The notes beneath the pieces were generated by a model. It saw only the letters and a list, made by a program, of their open reading frames with translations, made no database searches and was not told the DNA's origin. This document shows positions 49,477 through 58,388 of a stretch of DNA of 64,000 nt, piece by piece. The position numbers and the translations under genes are program-made. The stretch comes from Pedobacter sp. D749 (GTDB taxonomy: Bacteria > Bacteroidota > Bacteroidia > Sphingobacteriales > Sphingobacteriaceae): assembly GCF_019317285.1 (NCBI RefSeq), contig NZ_CP079218.1, positions 2,418,001 through 2,482,000 on the forward strand. The letters run 5' to 3'. Positions within the stretch are counted from its first letter, which is position 1. The number at the start of each line of letters is the position of its first letter.

Positions 49477-51213
49477 ATGCAGGCAATTGACCAATCAACG
49501 CAAGCCACAATTAATCAGTGGTTAAGTGGGAATTATGATGAAAATACAAAGGCAGAAATTCAGGCTCTTGTAAACAAAGATGCGACTACCGAATTAATAG
49601 ATGCATTTTATAGAAGTTTAGAGTTTGGAACAGGCGGTTTACGCGGTATAATGGGTGCAGGTTCTAACCGGATAAACAAATACACCATTGGAACCGCTAC
49701 ACAGGGATTGGCCAACTACTTAAACAACAAATATCCGAACGAGAAAATCAAAGTGGCCATTGCGCATGATAGTCGCAACAACTCTGATTATTTCGCCAAA
49801 ATTACGGCTGACGTTTTTTCAGCAAACGGAATCCATGTATATTTCTTCTCTGCATTAAGACCAACGCCAGAGCTTTCTTTCGCTGTGCGCCATTTTGGTT
49901 GTAAAAGTGGAGTTATGTTAACCGCATCGCATAATCCTAAAGAATATAACGGTTATAAAGCTTATGGTGCAGACGGTGGCCAGTTTACTTCTCCTGATGA
50001 TAAATTGGTAATTGATGAAGTAAGCAAGATTAAAAGCATTGATGAAGTAAAATTTGATCGTGTAGATTCAAATATTGAATTAATTGGCGAAGATGTAGAT
50101 AAACTTTATTTAGATGGTATTGCAGCACTTTCAATTTCTCCGGAAGCCATTAAAAGACAGCACGATTTAAAAATTGTTTATTCACCTATCCACGGAACGG
50201 GAATCACATTGGTGCCTAAAGCGCTAGCTCAATTTGGTTTTACCAACGTAACCCTAGTTGAAGAGCAAAGCACACCAGACGGAAATTTCCCAACTGTGGT
50301 TTATCCAAATCCAGAGGAAAAAGAAGCATTAACTTTAGCGATGAACAAAGCAAAAGAGATTGATGCTGATTTAGTTTTGGCAACTGATCCAGATGCGGAT
50401 CGTGTAGGTATTGCCGTAAAAGATAATGATGGCGAATGGGTGCTACTGAATGGTAACCAAACAGGTAGTCTGTTAATTAACTATTTATTATCAGCCTGGC
50501 AAGATAGCGGCAAATTAGATGGTAACCAGTTTATTGTGAAAACCATTGTAACCTCTAACCTGATCGAAGAGATTGCCAAAAAGAAAAATGTAACCTATTA
50601 CAATACCTTAACAGGATTTAAATACATCGGTCAGTTAATGACTGAGCTGGAAGGCAAAAAATACTTTATTGGTGGTGGCGAAGAAAGCTATGGCTATTTG
50701 ATCGGCGATTTAGTACGCGATAAAGATGCAGTAGTTTCTGCAGCTTTTATCTCTGAAATGACTGCTTATTACAAAGATAAAGGTGCAAGTTTATACAATG
50801 CCTTATTGGATATGTATGTAGAATATGGCCTTTATAAAGAAGATCTGGTTTCGTTGACCAAAAAAGGTAAATCAGGTGCTGAAGAAATTAAAGCCATGAT
50901 GGTTAAATTCAGGGAAAATCCTCCTGCAACATTAGGCGGTTCTAAAGTTTCAGTATTGAAAGATTACGAATTGAGTCAGGAAACAGATTTAGCAACAGGA
51001 AAAGTAACTAAACTGGATTACCCGACTTCGGATGTTTTGCAATTTATTACTGAAGATGGAAGTATCGTTTCGGCTCGTCCGAGTGGTACGGAGCCTAAAA
51101 TTAAATTCTATTGCAGTGTAAATGCACCTTTAGCCGATAGGAAAGATTTTGATTCGGTTAATGCACAGCTTGGAGAAAAAATTAAAGCGGTAATGGCCGA
51201 TTTGCAGGCATAA
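49477..51213 (+). CDS. Phosphosugar mutase (phosphoglucomutase/phosphomannomutase family)
   Basis: 578 aa, the length of the long phosphoglucomutase/phosphomannomutase type (PgcA/ManB-like). 'GVMLTASHNPKEYNGYKAYG' near 145 contains the phosphoserine that carries the transferred phosphate; 'LATDPDADRVGIAVKD' near 305 is the metal-binding loop, 'GGGEESYGYLIGDLVRDKDA' near 405 the sugar-binding loop and 'SARPSGTEPKIKFYCSV' near 530 the phosphate-binding loop. Interconverts hexose-1- and hexose-6-phosphates. Single gene with its own promoter and terminator. Confidence 0.93.
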   Translation: MQAIDQSTQATINQWLSGNYDENTKAEIQALVNKDATTELIDAFYRSLEFGTGGLRGIMGAGSNRINKYTIGTATQGLANYLNNKYPNEKIKVAIAHDSRNNSDYFAKITADVFSANGIHVYFFSALRPTPELSFAVRHFGCKSGVMLTASHNPKEYNGYKAYGADGGQFTSPDDKLVIDEVSKIKSIDEVKFDRVDSNIELIGEDVDKLYLDGIAALSISPEAIKRQHDLKIVYSPIHGTGITLVPKALAQFGFTNVTLVEEQSTPDGNFPTVVYPNPEEKEALTLAMNKAKEIDADLVLATDPDADRVGIAVKDNDGEWVLLNGNQTGSLLINYLLSAWQDSGKLDGNQFIVKTIVTSNLIEEIAKKKNVTYYNTLTGFKYIGQLMTELEGKKYFIGGGEESYGYLIGDLVRDKDAVVSAAFISEMTAYYKDKGASLYNALLDMYVEYGLYKEDLVSLTKKGKSGAEEIKAMMVKFRENPPATLGGSKVSVLKDYELSQETDLATGKVTKLDYPTSDVLQFITEDGSIVSARPSGTEPKIKFYCSVNAPLADRKDFDSVNAQLGEKIKAVMADLQA

Positions 51214-51238
51214 GGCAGCCGAAGATTTGCAGATTACA

Positions 51239-51280
51239 ATAATCCAGATGCATAAATTGTATCTGGATTATTTTTGTTTA
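51239..51280 (+). terminator. Rho-independent terminator of the phosphosugar mutase gene
   Basis: ATAATCCAGAT (51239-51249) and ATCTGGATTAT (51261-51271), 11-base loop, followed by TTTTGTTT. Confidence 0.88.
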
Positions 51281-51304
51281 AAAATCTGATAATCTGTGGC
51301 TAAC

Positions 51305-52036
51305 CTATTTTATTAAATTAGAAATGTTTTGTTTCGACACATAAATTATAGCCGGTTCTGCCTTTTCATTATCTGAATACTTACCCGAATTTTTATCATA
51401 AATGGCACTTGTAGCCGAAACATAAAGTCTTCCTTTTTCATCAAGATACAGATTGGTGATCTGATTATTAAATGGTAATGAAAGTGTTCTGGTATTGCCA
51501 TTTTCAATTATTTCAACTGTACTTTTTAAAACGCTATTGTGATTGGGATTATCATTTATAGGTTCTAAATTTTCTTTTAATCGGATCGTTATTTGGTTAT
51601 TCGGATAAACAGTAGCATATTCTTTTGATCTATTTATCGACTTCGCTCCTTCATAAAATGATTGCCAGCTTAAACCGTTATCTAAACTTAAATATTGTGA
51701 AAATGATGTCAACATCTGTCCGGACTGACTTTTTAACGATTTCGAACTTAGAGTAAAAATGCTATCGCCTTTCACTAAAAGACCATAAAAAGGTTGATGA
51801 GTGGTTTTTACATTTACCCATGTTTTTCCTTTATCATACGTTTGACGAATATCATATAAGGTTGAGACGGTAAGTGTATCATCTAAATTCCCGTAAACAG
51901 CATGGGCTTCTTTTCCATTTGCAATTTCGAGCCTGGTCCAATCTGGATCACTAAAGGCTGGAGGTACATCTGGAACTTCTTTTTTGGCGCATGATGACAA
52001 TACCATCATCAACGCGATAGTTTTAAATAATTTCAT
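51305..52036 (-). CDS. Hypothetical lipoprotein with Asp-box (BNR-like) motifs
   Basis: About 243 aa from ATG 52036 (in-frame ATGs also at 52045 and 52060). Signal peptide with lipobox L-S-S-C (first Cys of mature 'CAKKEVPDVPPAF'). The mature part has two Asp-box-like turns, 'YDKGKTWVNV' and 'LDNGLSWQSF', typical of beta-propeller sialidase-like folds, though the protein is too short for a complete six-blade propeller. Function unknown; likely surface exposed. Confidence 0.7.
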   Translation of the reverse strand: MKLFKTIALMMVLSSCAKKEVPDVPPAFSDPDWTRLEIANGKEAHAVYGNLDDTLTVSTLYDIRQTYDKGKTWVNVKTTHQPFYGLLVKGDSIFTLSSKSLKSQSGQMLTSFSQYLSLDNGLSWQSFYEGAKSINRSKEYATVYPNNQITIRLKENLEPINDNPNHNSVLKSTVEIIENGNTRTLSLPFNNQITNLYLDEKGRLYVSATSAIYDKNSGKYSDNEKAEPAIIYVSKQNISNLIK

Positions 52037-52228
52037 AGGTTTCATTTTTGTGTATGGCAAGATAGAAAAAAATTACTTTAACTAAAAGCGCAGGTAAAAG
52101 CCTGCTGCACAAACTCAAAAATATATTAGAATCACTAAATCTTAAAGAATTAAATTCCTGAAAAACATCACCTTATATCAATTTTAAGTTCTACTTTAAA
52201 ATTTAAACTCAGGCAATTTTTATTTTCC

Positions 52229-52259
52229 TTTGCTGCAACCAATTTCTTTAATACTTTTG
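52229..52259 (+). promoter_or_regulatory. Full Bacteroidota promoter (TTTG-N19-TACTTTTG)
   Basis: -33 TTTG at 52229-52232, 19 bases, -7 TACTTTTG at 52252-52259, the clearest match to the Bacteroidota promoter in this window. Transcription should start at about 52264, downstream of the ATG at 52230, so ATG 52272 must be the real start of the next gene. Confidence 0.8.
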
Positions 52260-52271
52260 CAGCGCAATACC

Positions 52272-52643
52272 ATGCTCAAAAAAACCTTAATATATCTGAT
52301 CATTATATGCACCGTTAGCAACGGTTTCATGCAATTGGTGATTTATTCTGGTTATAAAATGAACAAAGAATACATTACCAGTGTATTCTGTATTAATAAA
52401 GAGCATCCTGAATTACATTGTGATGGGCAGTGTTTCCTGGCAAAAAAACTGAAAGACCTTGATGGTAAAAACAAACAGGCTCAGGAAAACCTTAAAAGAG
52501 TTATAGAAGCTGAACCCAGATTTCAGACTATTGCATTGAACCATCATATTCCTTATTTCATCATCACTTCAGAAAATCTTTACATCGAAAAACCGGTTAA
52601 AGATCTTTCCATATCCATATTCCATCCTCCAAAATTGGGTTAA
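52272..52643 (+). CDS. Small exported/anchored protein with C-x9-C-x3-C motif
   Basis: 123 aa. A membrane helix or signal at 1-27 is followed by 'YITSVFCINKEHPELHCDGQ' with C40, C50 and C54 plus H45 and H49, which together look like a metal site. Then a Lys/Asn/Gln-rich helix and a C-terminal segment with HH (about 95). The residue 'H-P-E-L-H-C-D-G-Q-C' block resembles small periplasmic proteins seen near metal-uptake genes in Bacteroidota, but I cannot name the family. It opens a probable operon: TonB receptor, PepSY protein, SCO lipoprotein and cytochrome c follow in the same direction. Confidence 0.6.
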   Translation: MLKKTLIYLIIICTVSNGFMQLVIYSGYKMNKEYITSVFCINKEHPELHCDGQCFLAKKLKDLDGKNKQAQENLKRVIEAEPRFQTIALNHHIPYFIITSENLYIEKPVKDLSISIFHPPKLG

Positions 52644-52788
52644 TTTTTAATTATAACCACTAATAACATCAAATAGAAAGCACCAGTTAATGCCAATCAG
52701 GCGTTAAGCAGCCATGTTTATCTATAAAATACAAATGTTATCCCGCTGGTTAGTTTGAAACTATTAATCACCACCCAATTTTTAATGA

Positions 52789-55116
52789 ATGAAATTCAAA
52801 ATACTAACAGGCATTTTGCTATGCCTTAATATTGCTGCATACGCCCAAACAATTAAAGGAAAAATATACGATGCGCAAACAAAGGAACCTGTTGTCGCCG
52901 CGCTGGTTAAGGAAAAAAATAGTGCTAACATTACAAAAACCAACAACGAAGGTTATTTCGAATTAACTTGCAGCCAGGCTTCGCCAGATATTTTAATTAG
53001 CTGCATCAGTTATAAAAATGTAGAAATTAAAGCCTACAACAATCAAAATATAGAATTAACAACCGATTCCAGAACTTTGCAGAGTGTTATGGTTACGGCA
53101 AATAGAGAAGCTTCATTACGTAGCGAAACGCCTATTGCAATAACTAAACTTAGTGCTAAATTAATCGACGAGACGAAAGCTACCACTTTATTTGAGGTGG
53201 TAAATAAGACACCTGGTGTTTTGATGGTCGATTTAGGCAATGAACAACACATGATGTCTATCCGACAGCCAATTACAACCAACCCGTATTATTTATATAT
53301 GGAAGATGGTGTTCCTATTCGTCCGATGGGTGTTTTTAATCACAATGCCCTGTTACAAATTAATCAATATACGGTTAGTTCTATCGAAGTTGTTAAAGGT
53401 CCGGTTTCATCCATCTACGGACCAGAAGCTATTGGTGGTGCAGTTAATTTTATCATGCAAAGACCAACAACAGTTCCTACTGCTAAAGCAGGATTTCAAT
53501 TTGATAACTGGGGATATAAGCGGTTTCAGTTTGGTACTGGTGCTACAATTGGAAAATTTGGATTCTACATTGGAGGTTTAACCAGTAAACAAACCAATTC
53601 TTGGATGACCACTTCTGACTATGATAAACAAACAATAAATGCTCGTTTAGAATATAATTTCACTCCTAAAACACGCTTAATTGGTAATTTTATTTACGGC
53701 AAATACAACTCCCAAATGAGTGGTAGTGTAGATAGTATTGCTTTTTATAGTAGAAACTACCTGAGTACATCTGATTTTGCTTACCGCAAATCGGACGCGA
53801 ACAGAACACGGTTAACCCTTGAACATGAATGGAATGAAAATGCTAAATCATTTATTACCATTTTTAACAGAAACGATCAATTAGGGCAAAATCCTTCCTA
53901 TGGTATCAGATGGAAAACAGGACAAACTACTGCAACTGGTCAAATTAATGCTAACAATTTCAGTAGCTATGGTGTTATTGCGCAGCACAGTCAACATTTC
54001 AACTTCTTAAATTCAAAATTAATTGCCGGAGCCATGTTTGATTATTCTCCAAACGATTATTGGGCTTATCAAACTGATTTAATTGCACAACTTCGTCCTG
54101 ATGGAAAATCGGTTGAAAAATATAGCCTTAAAGAAGAACGTCCGGATATTGAATTGTCTGATTACAATGCTAAAATCCGCAATGCCGCAAGTTATCTGCA
54201 ATATGATTTCGAGCTGGTAAAAAAAATAAGATTTTCTACAGGTCTCCGATATGACAGGATGAGTTTTACCTATATTAATAACTTAGATAATAGTTCTGGA
54301 GAAAAAGCATATAGTAAGTTAACGCCTAAAATTGGTTTAACTTATCAGATCGATCAGGAGAAAGGACTATATGCCAATTACGCACAAGGTTTTTCGCCAA
54401 CCGCTTTAACTGCAATTTTTAGAGCAAAGCCTAACACCAGTCCTGCCCAATTTTATTATAACCTGGCGCCTGCAACTTTCCAGAATTATGAGCTTGGAGG
54501 TTGGGCAACATTCATTAACCATAAAGTTTATGCTGATATTGCTATTTACCAAATGAATGGTACTAATGAATTGCTAAGTATCCGTCAACCAGATAATTCA
54601 ACCGATTATCAATCGGCAGGAAAAACTTTGCATCGTGGAATTGAATTTGGCCTTACCGCTAATCCTGATCCTCAATTTTCTTTCCGTTTTGGCGGTACAG
54701 TTGCCATACACAAATTCATCAGTTTTCAGGTAAGTGATAATCCCAAAGATGCCCTACAAAACCTGAACAATTACGAAATGCCATCTGCTCCACGCTGGGT
54801 ATACAATACAGAGTTTAACTACTATCCAAAACAATTGCCAAATCTACGGATGTCCATAGAGTTGCAACATTTATCTTCTTACTACCAGGATCAGATAAAC
54901 ACAGTTAAATATGATGGTTATACGCTACTAAACTACCGGATTGGGTATAAAATTAAAGGTGTGGAAGTATATAGTAATGTAATGAACTTAGGAAATACGC
55001 TTTATGCAACAAATGTTACCAGAGGAAACAATGCAACAGATACAAGCACCTTTACTCCTGCGGCACCAAGAACATTCGTGTTCGGAATCCAATATAACTT
55101 TGCAGGAAAAAAATAG
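52789..55116 (+). CDS. TonB-dependent receptor with carboxypeptidase-regulatory-like N-terminal domain
   Basis: 775 aa. Signal peptide (1-19, A-Y-A-Q), CarboxypepD_reg-like domain ('IKGKIYDAQTKEPVVAALVK', about 22-100), plug (about 115-215, 'SIEVVKGPVSSIYGPEAIGG') and beta-barrel ending 'RTFVFGIQYNFAGKK'. The gene order (PepSY, SCO, cytochrome c downstream) suggests import of a metal, perhaps copper, rather than carbohydrate; no SusD partner is present. Substrate is inferred from neighbours only. Confidence 0.9.
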   Translation: MKFKILTGILLCLNIAAYAQTIKGKIYDAQTKEPVVAALVKEKNSANITKTNNEGYFELTCSQASPDILISCISYKNVEIKAYNNQNIELTTDSRTLQSVMVTANREASLRSETPIAITKLSAKLIDETKATTLFEVVNKTPGVLMVDLGNEQHMMSIRQPITTNPYYLYMEDGVPIRPMGVFNHNALLQINQYTVSSIEVVKGPVSSIYGPEAIGGAVNFIMQRPTTVPTAKAGFQFDNWGYKRFQFGTGATIGKFGFYIGGLTSKQTNSWMTTSDYDKQTINARLEYNFTPKTRLIGNFIYGKYNSQMSGSVDSIAFYSRNYLSTSDFAYRKSDANRTRLTLEHEWNENAKSFITIFNRNDQLGQNPSYGIRWKTGQTTATGQINANNFSSYGVIAQHSQHFNFLNSKLIAGAMFDYSPNDYWAYQTDLIAQLRPDGKSVEKYSLKEERPDIELSDYNAKIRNAASYLQYDFELVKKIRFSTGLRYDRMSFTYINNLDNSSGEKAYSKLTPKIGLTYQIDQEKGLYANYAQGFSPTALTAIFRAKPNTSPAQFYYNLAPATFQNYELGGWATFINHKVYADIAIYQMNGTNELLSIRQPDNSTDYQSAGKTLHRGIEFGLTANPDPQFSFRFGGTVAIHKFISFQVSDNPKDALQNLNNYEMPSAPRWVYNTEFNYYPKQLPNLRMSIELQHLSSYYQDQINTVKYDGYTLLNYRIGYKIKGVEVYSNVMNLGNTLYATNVTRGNNATDTSTFTPAAPRTFVFGIQYNFAGKK

Positions 55117-55190
55117 AAGTACCAAAAGATGTCATCAGATCGCTTCAGGTTTTCATTTTACCTCTTCATTTAAAATAAAAAATTTTAAAG

Positions 55191-56711
55191 ATGAATAATA
55201 AAACATCAAATTTTAAACAAAGCGTCAAGCGTAATATGTACAAATGTCATCGTACTATTGGGCTTATTACCGTTATTCCTGTTATTTTCTGGACATTATC
55301 CGGATTGATGCATCCTTTTCTATCCAATTGGTTTAAGCCTCAAATTGCCCATCAGATTTTAGTACCAAAACCCATCAATAAGGGGCAGATTAAACTCACA
55401 CTTCAGGATGTTTTGCTTAAAAATAATATCCAGGAATTTAAAAACTTCAGGATAGTAAATTTCGATCAGCAAACCTATTATCAGCTTAAAAGTATCAAGG
55501 GAGATTTACACTATTTTAATACAACAACAGGAATAGCATTAAGTAATGGAGACGAACATTATGCTGAATATCTGGCCCGTTATTTTATCGCAGACCGTTC
55601 TAGTAAAATTAAATCAATTACTGTTCAAACAGGTTTTAGTCAGCAATATAAATATGTAAACAGATATCTTCCGGTTTGGAAAGTAAGTTTTAACCGAAAA
55701 GATGCCATGGATGTTTATGTAGAAACAGCCTCTTCTCAATTGGCTACTTTTAATACTGACGCAAGAAAAACCTTTTTATGGCTGTTTGATAATTTCCATA
55801 GCTGGTCATTTTTAGAAGCAATCAGTAATAACACGTTTAAAACCTGTGTTATGGTGGTTTTATTGTCCATTATTACTTTATCTGCTTTAAGTGGTATTTT
55901 AATTTATGGTATACTCTGGAAAAAATTTAAAAAACCAAAACAGGGAAGCAAAATTGGTTTCTTAAGGCTTTACCACCGTCAGATTGGAATTTGCATTTCT
56001 TTATTAACATTAACCTTTGCATTTAGCGGAGCCTATCATATTATGAATAAGCTTAACTCAAATACCATTCAGAATGTAATTTACCAGCCAAACATCAATC
56101 TTAGTGAACTTAAAATACCCAATAACGTTTTAAATTTAGATTCGGACCGGCTGAACAATATTTCCCTTGTAAAGTTTAAAAAACAGGTATATTTTCAAAT
56201 ATTCTACAATAAGACCGAAGATCTGCCGGAAGAAACGATTTATATCAATGCAAAAGATAGTTCCAAACTCAACAACGGTAATCTCGAATATGCTAAATTC
56301 TTAGCGAATAAATTTGAAAACAAATCAGAAGATACAGACGAGCCCGAAATGGAATGTTGTACTTCAAACGCTACTGAAAATGACATTTGCAAAGCGAAAC
56401 TAATAAAAACCAGCGTACTCTATAAATTCGATGATAGAGAATATGGGTTTGTTTTTAAACGCCTCCCTGTTGTAAAACTAACATATAACACTCCCAATCA
56501 CACTAATTTATATATCGACACCAAAACATCCCGTTTAGCTGCAAAAATTGCAGATGCCGATCGTTACGAAGGGTATTCTTTTGCTTTTCTGCACAAATTC
56601 CATTACCTGGATTGGGCAGGGAAAAACTTTCGTGATTTCTTTATCTTATTAGCGGCCCTGTTAATTTTAACCGTTAGCTTGCTCGGCTTAATAATTTTTA
56701 TAAAAAAGTAA
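55191..56711 (+). CDS. PepSY-domain membrane protein with a Cys cluster
   Basis: 506 aa. Four membrane helices (about 22-42, 219-243, 263-285 and 480-503) flank two large extracytoplasmic PepSY-type domains, the layout of PepSY-TM/PiuB proteins that reduce or transfer metal at the inner membrane. Helix-adjacent histidines in 'KCHRTIGLITVIPVIFWTLS' and 'RLYHRQIGICISLL' are typical haem or metal positions. An insert in the second loop reads C389-C390-x9-C400 and is flanked by acidic residues ('SEDTDEPEMECC'), not a usual PepSY feature. Lies after the TonB receptor. Confidence 0.85.
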   Translation: MNNKTSNFKQSVKRNMYKCHRTIGLITVIPVIFWTLSGLMHPFLSNWFKPQIAHQILVPKPINKGQIKLTLQDVLLKNNIQEFKNFRIVNFDQQTYYQLKSIKGDLHYFNTTTGIALSNGDEHYAEYLARYFIADRSSKIKSITVQTGFSQQYKYVNRYLPVWKVSFNRKDAMDVYVETASSQLATFNTDARKTFLWLFDNFHSWSFLEAISNNTFKTCVMVVLLSIITLSALSGILIYGILWKKFKKPKQGSKIGFLRLYHRQIGICISLLTLTFAFSGAYHIMNKLNSNTIQNVIYQPNINLSELKIPNNVLNLDSDRLNNISLVKFKKQVYFQIFYNKTEDLPEETIYINAKDSSKLNNGNLEYAKFLANKFENKSEDTDEPEMECCTSNATENDICKAKLIKTSVLYKFDDREYGFVFKRLPVVKLTYNTPNHTNLYIDTKTSRLAAKIADADRYEGYSFAFLHKFHYLDWAGKNFRDFFILLAALLILTVSLLGLIIFIKK

Positions 56712-56758
56712 AAAACAAAATACAGTAAATTTGAAACATATTAATCAATTATAATACA

Positions 56759-57406
56759 ATGAAAAATATCAACTATATCACAATTCTTATAAGCGCAGGT
56801 TTATTATTCGCATCTTGCAAACAAGAAAGAAAACTTCCATTTTATGGCGAGCGCCATGCAGAAACAGTTAAAGATGCTGCAGGTGTAGAAAAAATTGATA
56901 CGGTTTACCAAACGATTCCTGCTTGGTCTTTCTTAAACCAGGATAGCATTGTAACGACCAATAAGTCAACGGATGGCAAAGTTTATGTGGCCGATTTCTT
57001 TTTTACTTCCTGCACCACCATCTGTCCTACCATGCACCGTAACTTAATGACGGTTTATAATGACTTTAAAAGCAATCCAGATGTAATGTTTGTATCACAT
57101 ACAATTGATTTTAAATATGACAAACCTCATGTTTTAAAAAAATACGCCCAAAAATTAGGCGTAGATGGTCCGAAATGGCAATTTCTTTATGGTACAAAAG
57201 ATAGCGTATACACTTTGGCCGAAAAAAACTACTTAGTGGCAGTTGGCGAAGACAGTACTGCTAAAGATGGTTATATTCACCAGGGTTACCTGGTTTTAAT
57301 TGATAAAGACAGGCGCATCCGCGGTGCTTACGATGGCACCAAAGAAGATCAGGTAGAGCAGTTGAAAAAAGATATTCCCGTTTTGTTGGCCGAATATAAA
57401 AAGTAA
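56759..57406 (+). CDS. SCO1/SenC-family lipoprotein
   Basis: 215 aa. Lipoprotein signal (L-F-A-S-C20) then a thioredoxin-like SCO domain with the copper-binding C85-x3-C89-P in 'FFTSCTTICPTMHRNL', the helix after it, and 'DGYIHQGYLVLIDKD' carrying the third ligand His. SCO proteins deliver copper to the CuA site of cytochrome oxidase or serve other redox roles. Being a lipoprotein facing the periplasm and next to the PepSY and cytochrome c genes, it supports a metal-handling role for this island. Confidence 0.92.
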   Translation: MKNINYITILISAGLLFASCKQERKLPFYGERHAETVKDAAGVEKIDTVYQTIPAWSFLNQDSIVTTNKSTDGKVYVADFFFTSCTTICPTMHRNLMTVYNDFKSNPDVMFVSHTIDFKYDKPHVLKKYAQKLGVDGPKWQFLYGTKDSVYTLAEKNYLVAVGEDSTAKDGYIHQGYLVLIDKDRRIRGAYDGTKEDQVEQLKKDIPVLLAEYKK

Positions 57407-57416
57407 AGTTATATTT

Positions 57417-57463
57417 AATCATCCTTTCGATCCGCTAGCTATCGGATCGAAAGGATGATTTTC
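57417..57463 (+). terminator. Long perfect hairpin between SCO and cytochrome c genes
   Basis: 18-bp perfect arms (57417-57434 and 57443-57460) with 8-base loop CTAGCTAT, then TTT. It can act as terminator; its 'atcatcctttcgatccg' end also resembles the REP-like elements, so it may be a repeat used as terminator. Confidence 0.75.
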
Positions 57464-57477
57464 ACTACAAAACATCC

Positions 57478-57900
57478 ATGCGCAAGTACATTATCAATTC
57501 AGTTTTTTCCCTTTTTATTATAGGCATCATTGTTTCCTGTCAAAATCAGGAAACCATCGATCTGCAAAATTACATGTCGAACGGAAAAGATATTTATAAA
57601 GCCAAATGCCAAAACTGCCATGGTGTAAATGGCGAAGGATTAGGTAAACTTGCTCCCCCACTTACCGATTCGGTATTTCTAAAAGCAAATAAAACTCGTT
57701 TAGCCTGTTTTATTAAAAACGGTGCAAACGAATCTTTGATCATTCATGGTCAGGAATACAAAGAAAAAATGCCATCTTTCCCCGAATTGGCTGATATTGA
57801 TGTGGCACAGGTAATGGTTTTCATTACCAATTCGTTTGGCAACAAGCAAGGCTTTGTACCTTATTCGAAGGTTTCAAAAGATTTGCAGAATTGTAAATAA
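57478..57900 (+). CDS. Cytochrome c lipoprotein
   Basis: 140 aa. Lipoprotein signal with Cys21 ('GIIVSC'), then a small class I cytochrome c: haem-binding C44-x2-C47-H48 in 'KAKCQNCHGVNGEGLGK', and the axial methionine most likely in 'EKMPSFPEL' near 99. It would carry electrons at the membrane surface. Only one haem motif. Separated from the SCO gene by a strong hairpin, so it may have its own transcript. Confidence 0.9.
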   Translation: MRKYIINSVFSLFIIGIIVSCQNQETIDLQNYMSNGKDIYKAKCQNCHGVNGEGLGKLAPPLTDSVFLKANKTRLACFIKNGANESLIIHGQEYKEKMPSFPELADIDVAQVMVFITNSFGNKQGFVPYSKVSKDLQNCK

Positions 57901-57976
57901 TATTCAGTATTATAAAAATACCAACGAATAAATATCACAATAATGATATTTTAGATACTTTGTGCTTAAAAAAACC

Positions 57977-57984
57977 CATATTTG
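57977..57984 (+). promoter_or_regulatory. Possible -7 box of rnpB (CATATTTG)
   Basis: One mismatch from TAnnTTTG; transcription from it would begin at about 57989-57991, the deduced 5' end of RNase P RNA. Confidence 0.4.
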
Positions 57985-57989
57985 CGCAA

Positions 57990-58388
57990 AATGCAGGCTG
58001 TTCTATCGCTGTTTCGAATAAAATCGGAAGAGAGGAAAGTCCGGGCAACGCAGGGCATCCCGCTTTCTAACGGAAAGGAATTCAGGAATGAAAACCTGAA
58101 TTACGGATTAGTGCAGCAGAAAATATACCGCTCTGGCTTATGTCGGAGTAAGGGTGAAAACGTGCGGTAAGAGCGCACGAGCATTGCAGGCGACTGCAGT
58201 GGTTTGTAAACCCCGGGAGTTGAAAGACCAAATAGGCTAACATTCCGACTTTATGCCGGAATAAAGGGCTGCCCGTCCGATGTTAGTGGGTAGGTCGTTA
58301 GAGATAAACGGCAACGTTTATACTGGATAAATGATAGAAGCCTGAGCAATCAGGAAACAGAACCCGGCTTATAGGCCTGCATTTTTTT
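57990..58388 (+). ncRNA. rnpB: RNase P RNA (bacterial class A)
   Basis: The catalytic RNA that trims tRNA 5' ends. The universal P4 strand 'gaggaaagtccgggc' is at about 58033-58047, and its partner 'acagaacccggcttatag' near the 3' end, at about 58358-58375. The CR IV-type 'gagggatagcagctgc'-like region appears here as 'gaataaagggctgcccgtcc'. P1 is formed by AATGCAGGC (57990-57998) and GCCTGCATT (58375-58383), after which a T run terminates the transcript. The short frames open in this stretch are not genes. The 3' end touches the convergent ppk2 stop codon. Confidence 0.93.

Noticed and set aside
52230-52271. Longer start for the small Cys protein
   Set aside because: A full promoter (TTTG-N19-TACTTTTG) spans 52229-52259, so transcription starts after that ATG.
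57982-58170. 62-codon plus-strand ORF
   Set aside because: It lies wholly inside RNase P RNA; no independent coding signals.
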